DNA of 35,823 bases from JAKVCB01 sp963578605 (GTDB lineage: Bacteria > Planctomycetota > Planctomycetia > Pirellulales > Lacipirellulaceae): NCBI GenBank assembly GCA_963578605.1, contig CAUZEA010000056.1:1-35823 (forward strand), given 5' to 3'. Positions within the stretch are counted from its first letter, which is position 1. Each line of letters opens with the position of its first letter. Position numbers and translations under genes: made by a program. The notes beneath the pieces are model-generated. The model did no database searches. It saw nothing but the letters and a program-made list of their open reading frames with translations, and had not been told where the DNA came from. Of this stretch, positions 16,276 to 26,105 are shown piece by piece.

Positions 16276-16607
16276 GTTGTGGGTTGGCATGACTGGTTCA
16301 GGCCCTTGGAAATCGCGGCGGTGCCCATTTCTTTCTTTCGGGCCGCTCTAAAACCGTGCCTGCTTTGCAAGGCTCCTACATGGTTTGGCAAGTATTTGTG
16401 GGTGAAATTCGTCACGACTCTACCGGGTGGAACGTCTGGGTGGTGTTATTTTCTTGCGTATTTGCTCACAGGCTGAGTACAATAAAAACTGTGTGGCAAC
16501 GGAGGAGTTGTCAAGCGGGAACAGTAAAGAAGCGGGGCTAAAACCGTTGGTGGGATGGTTTGTCTACCAGCGCGCCCTCAACCGTAGAGCAAAAGGCATC
16601 TGTGGCG
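16276..16607. other. Intergenic leader between hflX and the giant protein gene
   Basis: This 332-base stretch holds no recognisable gene. It includes a candidate promoter at 16454-16483 and an alternative TTG start for the next gene at 16560. Confidence 0.4.
16454..16483 (+). promoter_or_regulatory. Candidate sigma-70 promoter of the giant protein gene
   Basis: TTGCGT (16454-16459) and TACAAT (16478-16483) are separated by 18 bases, close to a housekeeping promoter. It would place the transcript start near 16490, about 115 bases before the ATG at 16608. This is pattern matching only. Confidence 0.4.
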
Positions 16608-19600
16608 ATGAAATTTGGAACTGTGGTGGGAAGAGGGGCCAAAAGGGTCAAGCAGCAACAACGAAGGCTCCTTCGGGTTGAAGCGCTCGAGGAACGTCGA
16701 TTGCTCTCGGTGGTGCCGTCGCTTGTGGACGATTTGACCCCTGCCGGTTTGCCATTCAATCCTGGCGGGGATTCGTTCCAGAGTGAGCTGTTTACCGAGG
16801 CGGGTGGTACCGACGAGATCCTCGCTGTTGGTGAGAACGTCTTTTTTCGGTCTCGCTACCTGTTCGAGCAGAACCAACTCTATTCGGTTGGTGCCTACGA
16901 CGTACCGACCGCTCCCATCCCGATATCGACCGGCGGAGGATTCCAACCGACGGCGGTTGGCCCAAACGTTTACTTTTATGAGGAGGGCGCCGGCGATACG
17001 ACTTTGTGGCAGAGCGATGGTTCGGCTGCCAGCACCGCGCAAGTCCTGGACATCGACGACACCGTCTCGTTCGATACACAATTGGCCGCGGTTGGCGGCA
17101 AACTGGTTTTCGTCAATGCCGATGCGGAACGTGGTGCGGAGTTATGGAGCCTGGATCCCGCGGGCGATCCCCCCACCGGGCCTTTCTTGGAACTGCGCCC
17201 GGGCCAAGACAGTTCGAATCCGCACTTTCATGGTGTGGCCGGTGACCAGCTTTTCTTTACCGCCCAGACTGGTGATGACAATTTTGGGCTTTGGGTGACC
17301 GACGGCACGCAGGCCAGTGAAATTATGGTCGACGTGGTGCCGTCGGTAGGATTCGACAACTTTCGCCAGTGGAATGACGAGATCGTTTTCCTGGAGCAGA
17401 TCGGCGATGGCAGTTCAGCGCCCGACGTATTGTGGGCAACCGATGGTACCGCAGCGAATACTCGTAGGATTGATGTGCCGACTTTGATCGATGATGGTTC
17501 GACTACTGGTGTTGCGAATCAATCATCCCTGCTGGTTGTGGGTGACGACATTTACTACCCGGCCAAGGCCGCCGAGGCCGACGGTTTTGAACTTTGGAAG
17601 ATCAGCAAAAAAATTTGGAATCCCAACGGTATCGAAATTTCCCAAGTGACCAACGGAAATTTCCAGCAAGGCCCTGCCAATTTAACCCTGGTTCGTAACC
17701 GGTTGTTTTTTACTGCCGCGACGGATGATGTTGGGAACGAATTGTGGTTGCTCGACCTTCAGGATAGTAGTGCAGCGGCGACGCTGGCCGTGGACATCAA
17801 TACGGCACCGGGGGGAGGTTCCGATCCATTCTGGCTTACTTCTTTTGATCAAAAATTGTTGTTTGTGGCGGATGACCGGACGGGCAACGAGGCGGATCCG
17901 GGCGCGGCTGGTCGGGAACTGCACTATTATGATTGGGCCGATTCCACACATGGGGTGGTCGATGAGATTCGACCTGGTCAGGATGGTGCTGGTGCACCGG
18001 AGAGTGCATTTCCACGCTCTTTGATCGATGTTGGGGGCCACTTGTTCTTCACTGCCGACGATGGTACCCAAGGGCGGGAACTCTGGGTTGGGATCCCGGA
18101 TGGTCCCGACATCGCGGTAGAAATCGATCCTTTCACGCCGATTGTACATCGTGAAGGTCTGATCGATTTCGGCTCGGTCGGCACGGGTGATACCTCAGAA
18201 CCGCAAGTTCTGACGATAAAAAATACCGGAAGGGAAGCGCTGATCTTAGCTGCCGGATTACCCGTCCAGATACAGGGCACCGACCCAGATCAGTTTGATT
18301 ACACGGCCCCACCGCCTGGCGAGAGGACCTTGAATCCCGGAGATTCGACCACATTCACCCTCACGTTTGCACCTGACGCGATCGGGGAGTTTACCGCCGC
18401 GGTCGTGTTGACTCACAATGATCCGAATGAGTATCCGTACCGGTTTTATGTGAAGGGAGTAGGTCTCGAATCATTCGTGCCCGATATCACGGTCCTTGGC
18501 CAGGGGCAGGAGATTGTCAACACCGATTTGGATCCCGATGTCGCCGATGGTACCAACTACGGCGATGTGCTGCTGGGTGAAGTGGGGGTTCACACCTTCG
18601 TCATTCAAAATGAGGGGGGGGGTGTACTGAATCTCAGTGGTCCGGCCAGTCCAATCGAAAATGTCCAGCCTACCATCGTTGACGATGAGCCGGCCGTTCC
18701 GATCATCATCACCTCGGCTGATATACATGGGCTGATGACTGGGGATCTTATACAGATTGAAGCAGTGGAGGGAATGACTAATGCGAACGGTCTGTGGCCC
18801 GTCGAGGTGACTGAAGGGGACGATTTCAATTTTGCACTGACCGGGAGCGATCCGTTTGTCGATCCTATGGCTGACCCGTTGGAAGTTCAGGAATGGGTCG
18901 AAGGCACTGGCCAGTGGTTCCAGATGGCGGAGCTGGTCTCGGTCGAAGGGTTGAATCCGGGTGATTTCACGGTCACCTCCCAGCCAGTACTCACCGTGCT
19001 GAACCCGCACGAGACCACAACTTTCGATGTTGAGTTTGATCCCCTGGCGGCTGGTCAGCGGGTTGCCGCGGTCACGATCCACAGTAACGACCCCGATGAC
19101 GAACCTTACTTTTTCGGGATTGTTGGTGTGGGCCAGGTCCCCCCTCCCATACCTGACATTCGGGTGTTGGGTAATGGTCTGTCGCTTTTTAGTGGCGACA
19201 TGGAACCCGGTACGCACAATGGTACGGCGTTTACCGATGTCTTGCCTGGGCAGCACGTGGTGCACAGCTTTACGATCGAAAACACGGGTGACGCCCTACT
19301 CAATTTTGTGGGCGATCTACCGATTGCCATCGGGGGTGAAAATCTCGGCGATTTCAGCATCACCTTGCAACCACCCTCGTCGCTGGAACCGGAGCAAAGC
19401 ACGACCTTCGAAGTTCAATTCAGTCCAACCACGTTTGGGGTCCGCCTGGCGACAGTCTACATTGGCAACGATGACCCGGATGAAAATCCGTTCCAGTTCG
19501 ACGTGCAAGGGCAGGTGAACCTGGTTGCGACCAGCGACTGGGTGTCCCAAGGCCCCGGGCCGGTGTCCAATGGACTGGTCGAAAACATCCTGCCGAACAA

Positions 19601-22600
19601 TCCGGTGTCGGGTGCGGTCCACACGGTCCTGGCACATCCGACCAATCCCAATATTTTATACCTGGGTGCCGTCAATGGTGGGATCTGGAAGACCACAAAC
19701 GCCACATCACCCACGCTCCAGTGGCAGCCTCAAACCGATCTCCAGTCCTCGTTATCGATTGGGGCGATGGCCTTTGATCCTTCCGACCCAACCGTGAACA
19801 CGCTGGTGGCTGGCATCGGCCGTTTCAGCAATTTTGGGAATCATGGGGGAGAGCGGACCGGGATCCTGGTGACCGCCGATGGTGGCAATACCTGGACGAA
19901 TCCTGGCAGCGAGGGTCTAGCAGGCGTCAACATCTCGGGAATTGCAGCCCAGGGAGACGAGGTGGTTGTGACGTCGAACCTCGGGGGAATTTATAAAAGC
20001 ACCGACGGCGGCGAGAACTTCATCGGTATTTCGAGCGACGGCAACTTTGGAATTGGCGATGCTTTCTCCGACCTTGTACAGAATAGTCGAACGAATGCCC
20101 TGTACGCGGCTGCCCCTGGTATAGGGGTTTTTGAATCCACCGACTTCGGCGCAATCTGGACAAGTATCTCCGATGGCCTGGCGCCCGCCACCGACGCGAA
20201 TGCCAATAATATCAAACTGGCGGTCGAAAAAGTTAGTGGCCGGCTGTATGCGGCAGTGCTGATTGGCGGAAAGTTGATTGGAATTCCAGGGGAAGAAGGT
20301 GAGTATTTGGCCAACCCGGGCGGAGTCTACTACTACGATGGCACCGAATGGTTAGGTGTCGGTGCCGCTAATAATCCATTTCCGATGCTACTGCTCAATC
20401 CGCCACATCCCGTGGAAGGCGTGGATCCCACCATCGTTGAAGACGAGGAGGCCCCTCCGATCATCATCACCTCGGCCGATCACGGTCTGGTGACTCTGGA
20501 TCTTGTCATGGTGGAAAACGAGCCGGCGTTGGCGGGACAGGCGAACGGCTTGTGGCGGGTGGAGGCGATTGACGATTCCAGTTTTTCACTCTTGGACCCT
20601 TTAAGTTGTCCGTTTGTCGATTGTATGGCCGAAGAGTTGGAGCTTGCGGAGCCGGCATTCGAAGCAGAAAATGCGGGCCACTGGTTCAAGATGGAAGACA
20701 CCAATCCCACCCCACAGCTTCCCGATCCCCTGTCGACCGAACCACCTCCCCATATCCCCTTTTCGATAGCTGTCGATCCCAACGATGAGACCGTGGTTTA
20801 TGTCGGTGGCGAGCGGCAAGCGGATCCCTTACCAAACCGTATTGGTGCCGAGCAGTCCACCGGCGCAATCTTCCGTGGCATAGCCGATGGGATGGCGCCT
20901 GGCGAGATACCATTTTTGCCGCTTCAGTGGTCCCCCATCACCCACAAGATCGCGGAAATGCCACTGCGGTCCGACAACGACTCGGGTACGGCAACCCATA
21001 CCGCCCCGTCTGCCGGTTCGCGGGAAATGGCCTTCGACGCGCTGGGCAGTTTGATTGAGGTCGATGACGGTGGCATCTACAAACGGACAAGCCCCGAGGG
21101 TAAATTTGGCGACTGGGTATCGCTGATTGGGGATCTCCAGGTCAGTGAAATTCACAACGTGGCCTACGATACCGTCTCCAATACGATCATCAGTGGTACG
21201 CAAGGCGGGGGTACCCAGTATCAATTCACCCCTGATCAAACCGCGTGGGTTACCCTCACAACGTTGGATGCGGGCGACGTTGCCGTCGATACCATGTCGC
21301 TGATCAATCAAGAACGGTCAGTCCGCTATAACACGATCGATTTTACTAACGGTGAATTCACGATTCATGGGCTCCAGAAAACGACCTGGGACAAGGAAGG
21401 TAATTTGTTGTGGAGCGAGTGGCCGGTCATGGCAAATTTGCCGGGAAGTCCCCCCTTGGAGTGGCAAGACAATATCACACCGGTTCAGTTGAACAATGTC
21501 AATCCACGCTGGATGGTGATTGGCGGTGCCAACGGCCTCTACGAGTCATTCGACCAGGGCGAGACCGTTTCACGGATCTTGCCAGGTTTGACGACAACTG
21601 CAAGCTACCAGGGCAATCCGCTCGATTACGGTGGCCGCAAAGACGGGGTCGACAACAAGGATGTTATTTATGCTGGTGATGCGGCAGGCAACATTTGGAT
21701 TCGCAAACAACTTTTGGGGAATTTGACTTTCGTGTCCAGCCAGCCTCCCGGAGGAGAGCCAATTCGCGACGTGATTATGAATACGGAGGATTTCACGAAC
21801 GCGTTTGCCATGACCGACAGTACCGTTTTCGCCACCAGTGATATGGGGGGGTCCTGGACCGATATCACGGGAGACTTGTTCCAGTTAATCGACTCGACCG
21901 GGGTGAAGGTCGCCAAGCTGCTCTCCCTGGAATTCATGCCCGGCCTCAACGACAGTGCAGTCGTTGTCGGGACCAACATCGGGGTATTTGCTTCGCTCTT
22001 GAGTAACCCTGATCACAGGTGGTTTGAGGTGGGAGCCGGCTTGCCCAACGCTCCAGTCTGGGATCTTGATTTCGATCCCGCGGACGATGTGACGGTGGTC
22101 GGGACACTGGGCCGCGGGGCCTGGAAATTAACCGGTGTAGGCCGTGAGATTGGCGTTTCGATCAACGAATTGAGGGTGACCAACTTGCTGGACGAACTAA
22201 CGGGTGAACCCGCTGGTAGTTTCGCTGACATGCCGACGTTACGTGAGGCGATCAACCAGTCTAATCTGCGAGTCGGTAAACAAGTTATTACAATCGACCC
22301 GTCATTCGATGGCCAAACGCTCGATCTCACGCAAGGAGACCTGGTCATTACCGACTCGGTCGAGATCGATGTCTCGGCTTTGGATAGCTTTACGATTCGA
22401 GCCGGCGATCCTACCCCGGAGGATAAAATTGGCGACGGCCAGCGGATCTTTACGATCCATGATGGCGATGATTCGATTTCGATCGAGGTCGCGATTCGGG
22501 GACTTACCTTAACTGGGGGAGACGTCAATGGCGAGGGGGGAGCCATCCGTAATCGCGAAAACCTGACCCTCGACAACGTCACCTTCACCGACAATTATGC

Positions 22601-24062
22601 GACCCAAATCGGTGGCGCGTTGTCCCATCGCCAAGGCGCTCTCACGGTGACCAATTCGTGGTTTGGAGGCAATTCAAACGGCTCGGGTCATGGCGGGGCG
22701 ATAGCTGTTTGGAATGCCAATCACGACGTGCTCATCCAGGACACCTCTATCCAAAATAATTTCTCACTGGGTGATGGGGGTGGGCTCGATTTCCTGGGGG
22801 GCGGCGGCCAGGTCGTGGTCGATCGCGTGACCCTCTCGGATAACGAGGCCACCGATCGGGGCGGCGGGATTTGGGCTTACCGACCCATTACTGTTATATC
22901 TAGTACGATCAGCGGTAATTCGGCTGGCGAAGAAGGGGGTGGTATCTGGACGAACGATCTGACGGATATCGATCATAGCACCATCCTCCAAAATCAGTCC
23001 CTCGGGGCTGGGGGCGGTATCTATGCCGCTGCGAGTGATCAAAGTGTAAACATCCGGCACACAATTATCGCTCAGAACACATCCCTCAGCAGTGGAGCAC
23101 CTGATGTTGGGGTTGCCGTTGGACGTACAGCCGCGGCCCTGTTCAGTCTGATTGGCGACAACACCGGGTCCGGATTTTCTGCAGCACCGGTCACCGGATC
23201 TTCGGCAGATGGAAACTTCATTGGGAACCCCTATGGAGGTGGTGTCATCGACCCCCAGTTAGGCCCGCTGGCAGATAACGGCGGACCCACACTCACTCAC
23301 GCACCGCTGGTAACAAGTCCTGTGGTCGATGCTGGTTATCCTGCCGCCCTCTCGGGTATGGACGGAATTCCCGAGTTCGATCAACGAGGCGACGGGGCGT
23401 TTCGTGTTGTCGATGGTACCGACAGCGGCGTTCGGCGGATCGATATGGGAGCGGTCGAGTTGAACCTGGTACTGACCGGCGATTTCAACAGCGATTACAG
23501 TGTTGGTGCGGCCGATTACTCGATTTGGCGCGACACCCGCGGTTCTACCACGGACCTGCGAGCCGATACGAATGGCAACGGGGTCGTGGACGATGCGGAT
23601 TATAAGTATTGGAAACAGAATTTTGGTGCCGTAGCCGTGGTTACCATGTCGGCGGTTGCTGCCAACTCCGCTTTGGCCCAGGTGACCGTAAACACCGATG
23701 TTTCTACGCTGGTGCCGGCTATGACCACCGCGGTTGCGATGGCCATAATCGATGAGCCAGCGGTTGCCGTCATTACTCAAGAAGAGCCAGAGAGCCTGGC
23801 ACGACCTAACGATCTTGCTTTTGCTTTGCTGGGTGAGCAAGCAGCCGAGTCGGGGCAGGGCGGGGTGGTGCTGTCCAGCACTGGCGAAGCCAGCGAGCCA
23901 GCTGCAAGTTTACTACTTTTGGCGGTCAATCAGAGCCGGTCTTCAGCAGCGTTCGATCCTGATCCGTGGAGCATCGATCAGGAGGCCGAAGATGACGAAA
24001 GCACGACTGCATTACTGACGGCCCTGGCCGTTGAGGATCTCTTTGGTGGAATCGACGGTTAA
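16608..24062 (+). CDS. Giant multidomain exported protein: ASH domains, Asp-box propeller, beta-helix, dockerin
   Basis: About 2,484 residues from ATG 16608; TTG 16560 is an in-frame alternative adding 16. Parts in order (numbered from 16608): N-terminal motif RVEALEERRLLS; a region with repeated LWxTDGT-like elements (about 60-500), probably a beta-propeller; three choice-of-anchor-D/ASH-like domains (about 515-970) marked by TIKNTG, FEPxxxG-type and SNDPDDEP motifs; an Asp-box (BNR/sortilin-like) propeller (about 975-1845) with TADGGNTW, KSTDGGENF and TSDMGGSW; a right-handed beta-helix of the choice-of-anchor-Q type (about 1850-2285) with GGGI repeats and DNGGPTLTHA; a type I dockerin (about 2290-2345); and an Ala/Val-rich tail. 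Two FCCH-like modules are inserted at about 689-771 and 1275-1364. Probably a surface or matrix protein with adhesive or scaffolding function; no catalytic motif is seen. Confidence 0.9.
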   Translation: MKFGTVVGRGAKRVKQQQRRLLRVEALEERRLLSVVPSLVDDLTPAGLPFNPGGDSFQSELFTEAGGTDEILAVGENVFFRSRYLFEQNQLYSVGAYDVPTAPIPISTGGGFQPTAVGPNVYFYEEGAGDTTLWQSDGSAASTAQVLDIDDTVSFDTQLAAVGGKLVFVNADAERGAELWSLDPAGDPPTGPFLELRPGQDSSNPHFHGVAGDQLFFTAQTGDDNFGLWVTDGTQASEIMVDVVPSVGFDNFRQWNDEIVFLEQIGDGSSAPDVLWATDGTAANTRRIDVPTLIDDGSTTGVANQSSLLVVGDDIYYPAKAAEADGFELWKISKKIWNPNGIEISQVTNGNFQQGPANLTLVRNRLFFTAATDDVGNELWLLDLQDSSAAATLAVDINTAPGGGSDPFWLTSFDQKLLFVADDRTGNEADPGAAGRELHYYDWADSTHGVVDEIRPGQDGAGAPESAFPRSLIDVGGHLFFTADDGTQGRELWVGIPDGPDIAVEIDPFTPIVHREGLIDFGSVGTGDTSEPQVLTIKNTGREALILAAGLPVQIQGTDPDQFDYTAPPPGERTLNPGDSTTFTLTFAPDAIGEFTAAVVLTHNDPNEYPYRFYVKGVGLESFVPDITVLGQGQEIVNTDLDPDVADGTNYGDVLLGEVGVHTFVIQNEGGGVLNLSGPASPIENVQPTIVDDEPAVPIIITSADIHGLMTGDLIQIEAVEGMTNANGLWPVEVTEGDDFNFALTGSDPFVDPMADPLEVQEWVEGTGQWFQMAELVSVEGLNPGDFTVTSQPVLTVLNPHETTTFDVEFDPLAAGQRVAAVTIHSNDPDDEPYFFGIVGVGQVPPPIPDIRVLGNGLSLFSGDMEPGTHNGTAFTDVLPGQHVVHSFTIENTGDALLNFVGDLPIAIGGENLGDFSITLQPPSSLEPEQSTTFEVQFSPTTFGVRLATVYIGNDDPDENPFQFDVQGQVNLVATSDWVSQGPGPVSNGLVENILPNNPVSGAVHTVLAHPTNPNILYLGAVNGGIWKTTNATSPTLQWQPQTDLQSSLSIGAMAFDPSDPTVNTLVAGIGRFSNFGNHGGERTGILVTADGGNTWTNPGSEGLAGVNISGIAAQGDEVVVTSNLGGIYKSTDGGENFIGISSDGNFGIGDAFSDLVQNSRTNALYAAAPGIGVFESTDFGAIWTSISDGLAPATDANANNIKLAVEKVSGRLYAAVLIGGKLIGIPGEEGEYLANPGGVYYYDGTEWLGVGAANNPFPMLLLNPPHPVEGVDPTIVEDEEAPPIIITSADHGLVTLDLVMVENEPALAGQANGLWRVEAIDDSSFSLLDPLSCPFVDCMAEELELAEPAFEAENAGHWFKMEDTNPTPQLPDPLSTEPPPHIPFSIAVDPNDETVVYVGGERQADPLPNRIGAEQSTGAIFRGIADGMAPGEIPFLPLQWSPITHKIAEMPLRSDNDSGTATHTAPSAGSREMAFDALGSLIEVDDGGIYKRTSPEGKFGDWVSLIGDLQVSEIHNVAYDTVSNTIISGTQGGGTQYQFTPDQTAWVTLTTLDAGDVAVDTMSLINQERSVRYNTIDFTNGEFTIHGLQKTTWDKEGNLLWSEWPVMANLPGSPPLEWQDNITPVQLNNVNPRWMVIGGANGLYESFDQGETVSRILPGLTTTASYQGNPLDYGGRKDGVDNKDVIYAGDAAGNIWIRKQLLGNLTFVSSQPPGGEPIRDVIMNTEDFTNAFAMTDSTVFATSDMGGSWTDITGDLFQLIDSTGVKVAKLLSLEFMPGLNDSAVVVGTNIGVFASLLSNPDHRWFEVGAGLPNAPVWDLDFDPADDVTVVGTLGRGAWKLTGVGREIGVSINELRVTNLLDELTGEPAGSFADMPTLREAINQSNLRVGKQVITIDPSFDGQTLDLTQGDLVITDSVEIDVSALDSFTIRAGDPTPEDKIGDGQRIFTIHDGDDSISIEVAIRGLTLTGGDVNGEGGAIRNRENLTLDNVTFTDNYATQIGGALSHRQGALTVTNSWFGGNSNGSGHGGAIAVWNANHDVLIQDTSIQNNFSLGDGGGLDFLGGGGQVVVDRVTLSDNEATDRGGGIWAYRPITVISSTISGNSAGEEGGGIWTNDLTDIDHSTILQNQSLGAGGGIYAAASDQSVNIRHTIIAQNTSLSSGAPDVGVAVGRTAAALFSLIGDNTGSGFSAAPVTGSSADGNFIGNPYGGGVIDPQLGPLADNGGPTLTHAPLVTSPVVDAGYPAALSGMDGIPEFDQRGDGAFRVVDGTDSGVRRIDMGAVELNLVLTGDFNSDYSVGAADYSIWRDTRGSTTDLRADTNGNGVVDDADYKYWKQNFGAVAVVTMSAVAANSALAQVTVNTDVSTLVPAMTTAVAMAIIDEPAVAVITQEEPESLARPNDLAFALLGEQAAESGQGGVVLSSTGEASEPAASLLLLAVNQSRSSAAFDPDPWSIDQEAEDDESTTALLTALAVEDLFGGIDG

Positions 24063-24080
24063 ACGTTTTTGAACATTCTT

Positions 24081-24866
24081 ATGGCACGCCGCGACCTCAT
24101 GGATGGGCGAGCTTTGGTCACTGGGGCTTCCAGTGGTATCGGGCAGGCTATAGCCACCGAGCTGGCACGCTGTGGAGTTGACCTCGTGCTGGTGGCCCGG
24201 CGGGCCGAGCGGCTTGAACAAGTTGTCAGCCAGCTCTCTTCCTGCGGACGTACCGTGCTCCCGGTCGTGGGGGACGTCACGACCCCGGCGGTTCGCCACA
24301 GGGCACTTGAGTTGGCCCGCGACCAGTTGGGCGGGCTCGACCTGCTTGTCAACAATGCCGGAATCAGCGCGCACGGCCGGTTTGTCGATGCAGCCGATGA
24401 CCGGCTCCGCCAAATCATGGAGGTGAATTTCTTCGCAGCCGCCCAACTGATGCGCGAAGCGTTACCCTTGCTTCAGCATGGCCGGCAGCCGATGGTGGTC
24501 AATGTGGGGTCGGTTCTCGGGCACCGTGGACTTCCCTTTACCAGCGACTACTGCGCCAGCAAATTTGCGTTGCACGGCTTCAGCGAAGCGGTGCGGCCGG
24601 AACTCAAACGCCTGGGAATCGACGTGTTGGTGATTGCACCGGCCACCACACGAACCGAGCTCAATGACCGGTTGATTGAAAAAACCGACGAGCGGCCCTG
24701 GAAAGAACCTCGGGGAGTTTCGGCCGACCACGTCGCTCGAGCCGCGGTGCGTGCCATCCGGCATGGACGCAGAGAAATTGTGCCAAGTTGGTCGGGTTGG
24801 TGGCTGCTTGCGCTGAATCGATTTTTCCCGTCGATCGTGGATCGAATCGTTGACCGGTATGGCTGA
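24081..24866 (+). CDS. Short-chain dehydrogenase/reductase (SDR)
   Basis: This 261-residue classical SDR oxidoreductase binds NAD(P)(H) through a Rossmann fold. It shows the cofactor loop TGASSGIG (14-21), NNAG (91-94), a catalytic Ser near 144 and the YCASK catalytic Tyr157/Lys161 pair. Length is normal for classical SDRs. It starts only 18 bases after the stop of the giant protein gene, so co-transcription is likely, although a functional link is not evident. The ATG at 24081 is preferred over an in-frame TTG at 24069 and an ATG at 24099. The substrate cannot be predicted; the C-terminal region (PSWSGWWLLALNRFFPSIVDRIV) is hydrophobic and may associate with a membrane, as in several lipid-active SDRs. 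Confidence 0.92.
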   Translation: MARRDLMDGRALVTGASSGIGQAIATELARCGVDLVLVARRAERLEQVVSQLSSCGRTVLPVVGDVTTPAVRHRALELARDQLGGLDLLVNNAGISAHGRFVDAADDRLRQIMEVNFFAAAQLMREALPLLQHGRQPMVVNVGSVLGHRGLPFTSDYCASKFALHGFSEAVRPELKRLGIDVLVIAPATTRTELNDRLIEKTDERPWKEPRGVSADHVARAAVRAIRHGRREIVPSWSGWWLLALNRFFPSIVDRIVDRYG

Positions 24867-24959
24867 CCGGTGCTGTTCGGCCAGCAGTGAAAACACCCCC
24901 GACATACCGCTCACGTTCCAACTGTTTTGCAGTTCACCAAACGTGCCAGTCTGGTCCTG

Positions 24960-25715
24960 ATGCAACGCCCAAGAATGCAGGTTATGGATACCACGGATTC
25001 ACCACTGGAGATCTTGTACCAGGATGGTCCCTGCCTGGTCATCAACAAGCCAGCCGGTTTGTTGACACAGGCCCCATCGGGGATTGACAGTCTGGAAGTT
25101 CGCATCAAGGTGTTTACGAAACAGCAAGAGCAAAAGACAGGCAACGTCTACTTAGGACTGCCACACCGGCTTGATCGTCCTGCCAGCGGTGCGATTGTGT
25201 TTGCACGGCATGTGCGGGCTGCCCGCAGGCTCTCGAAACAATTTGCAGACCGTTCGGTGAGCAAGATCTACTGGGCCTTGGTTGAAGGTGACGTCCAACC
25301 GGACGCGGGGACGTGGACCGACTATTTGCACAAGCGACATGGCATGGCCGAGGCAATCGTGGTTTCGGAGCATGATCCGCGTGGTAAGCAGGCCGTGTTA
25401 CATTACCGGGTGATGGGGCGCACGGCCGATGCGTCATGGTTGGAGATTGAACTGGAAACGGGTCGCACCCACCAGATTCGCGTGCAGGCGGCATCGCGTG
25501 GACATCCGATTCTGGGAGACGGGCAGTATGGTTCGAGTCGTTTGTTTGGCCAGCCGCATGACGACTACCGGTTGCGAGCAATCGCCCTGCACGCACGACA
25601 ATTGGGGTTTTCCCACCCCATGACTCGCAGAGCGGTGGAGGTGGTTGCGCCTGTCAGCGATGCCTGGCTGAGTGCCGGGATTGCGGAATTGGTGAGCGGT
25701 TGCAAGGGGCCGTAG
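24960..25715 (+). CDS. RluA-family RNA pseudouridine synthase
   Basis: About 251 residues. It isomerises specific uridines to pseudouridine in rRNA and/or tRNA. The core begins at once (LEILYQDGPCLVINKPAGLL) with no N-terminal S4 domain, as in the short RluA type. The catalytic motif reads HRLDRPASG with the nucleophilic Asp at about residue 72; most relatives have T where this one has A. ETGRTHQIRVQ and HPILGDGQYG, both conserved in RluA proteins, are present. Starts at 24960, 24975 and 24984 are all in frame ATGs without a strong ribosome binding site; the first is listed. It lies 93 bases after the SDR gene on the same strand. The target uridine is not predictable from sequence. Confidence 0.92.
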   Translation: MQRPRMQVMDTTDSPLEILYQDGPCLVINKPAGLLTQAPSGIDSLEVRIKVFTKQQEQKTGNVYLGLPHRLDRPASGAIVFARHVRAARRLSKQFADRSVSKIYWALVEGDVQPDAGTWTDYLHKRHGMAEAIVVSEHDPRGKQAVLHYRVMGRTADASWLEIELETGRTHQIRVQAASRGHPILGDGQYGSSRLFGQPHDDYRLRAIALHARQLGFSHPMTRRAVEVVAPVSDAWLSAGIAELVSGCKGP

Positions 25716-25719
25716 TCTC

Positions 25720-25759
25720 GGCCAGATCGCGACTGGCCTTCAGTCCAATTTTTTGGACT
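25720..25759. terminator. Bidirectional double-hairpin terminator between rluA-like gene and fmdB
   Basis: Two stem-loops lie in the 51-base gap between convergent genes: GGCCAG/CTGGCC arms at 25720-25738, and AGTCCAA/TTGGACT arms around a TTTT loop at 25742-25759. The position between two convergent stops supports a shared terminator, although the T-tracts are short. Confidence 0.55.
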
Positions 25760-25766
25760 CTGATTG

Positions 25767-26075
25767 TTAGGTCCCCGAGGTGTCGGAATTGGGTTCGGTC
25801 TTTTTCGTCGACGATGCGTCGTCGCTCTTTTTTTTATCGGAGGATTTCTCGCTGGCCTTCTTTTCTTTTTCGGCCCCTTTTTTGTAGGATTCGCTGCGGT
25901 AGTCGGTCTCGTAAAAACCGGAGCCCTTAAAGACCACGGCTGCCCCGGTGCCAAACAACCGGCGTAGTTTCAGTTTGCCGCATTCGGGGCATTTCCGCTT
26001 TACGGGGGCAGAAATTGATTGAAAGAGTTCAAATTCGTGGCCACAGGCGTTGCACTCGTAGTCGTAAGTTGGCAT
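25767..26075 (-). CDS. FmdB-family zinc ribbon protein
   Basis: This 102-residue protein starts MPTYDYECNACGHEFE, the hallmark of the FmdB/CxxC_CXXC_SSSS regulatory-protein family. Two CxxC pairs (Cys8/Cys11 and Cys29/Cys32) should bind one zinc ion, and GSGFYETDYR follows as in family members. The C-terminal third is a low-complexity Lys/Ser/Asp/Glu-rich tail, probably disordered. Its biochemical role is not established. It is the last gene of the chaperone cluster, 30 bases after grpE on the same strand, which suggests co-expression with grpE. Confidence 0.9.
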   Translation of the reverse strand: MPTYDYECNACGHEFELFQSISAPVKRKCPECGKLKLRRLFGTGAAVVFKGSGFYETDYRSESYKKGAEKEKKASEKSSDKKKSDDASSTKKTEPNSDTSGT

Positions 26076-26105
26076 GGGGGATCGTTCGGGAGTAGGGGGT
26101 ACGAT

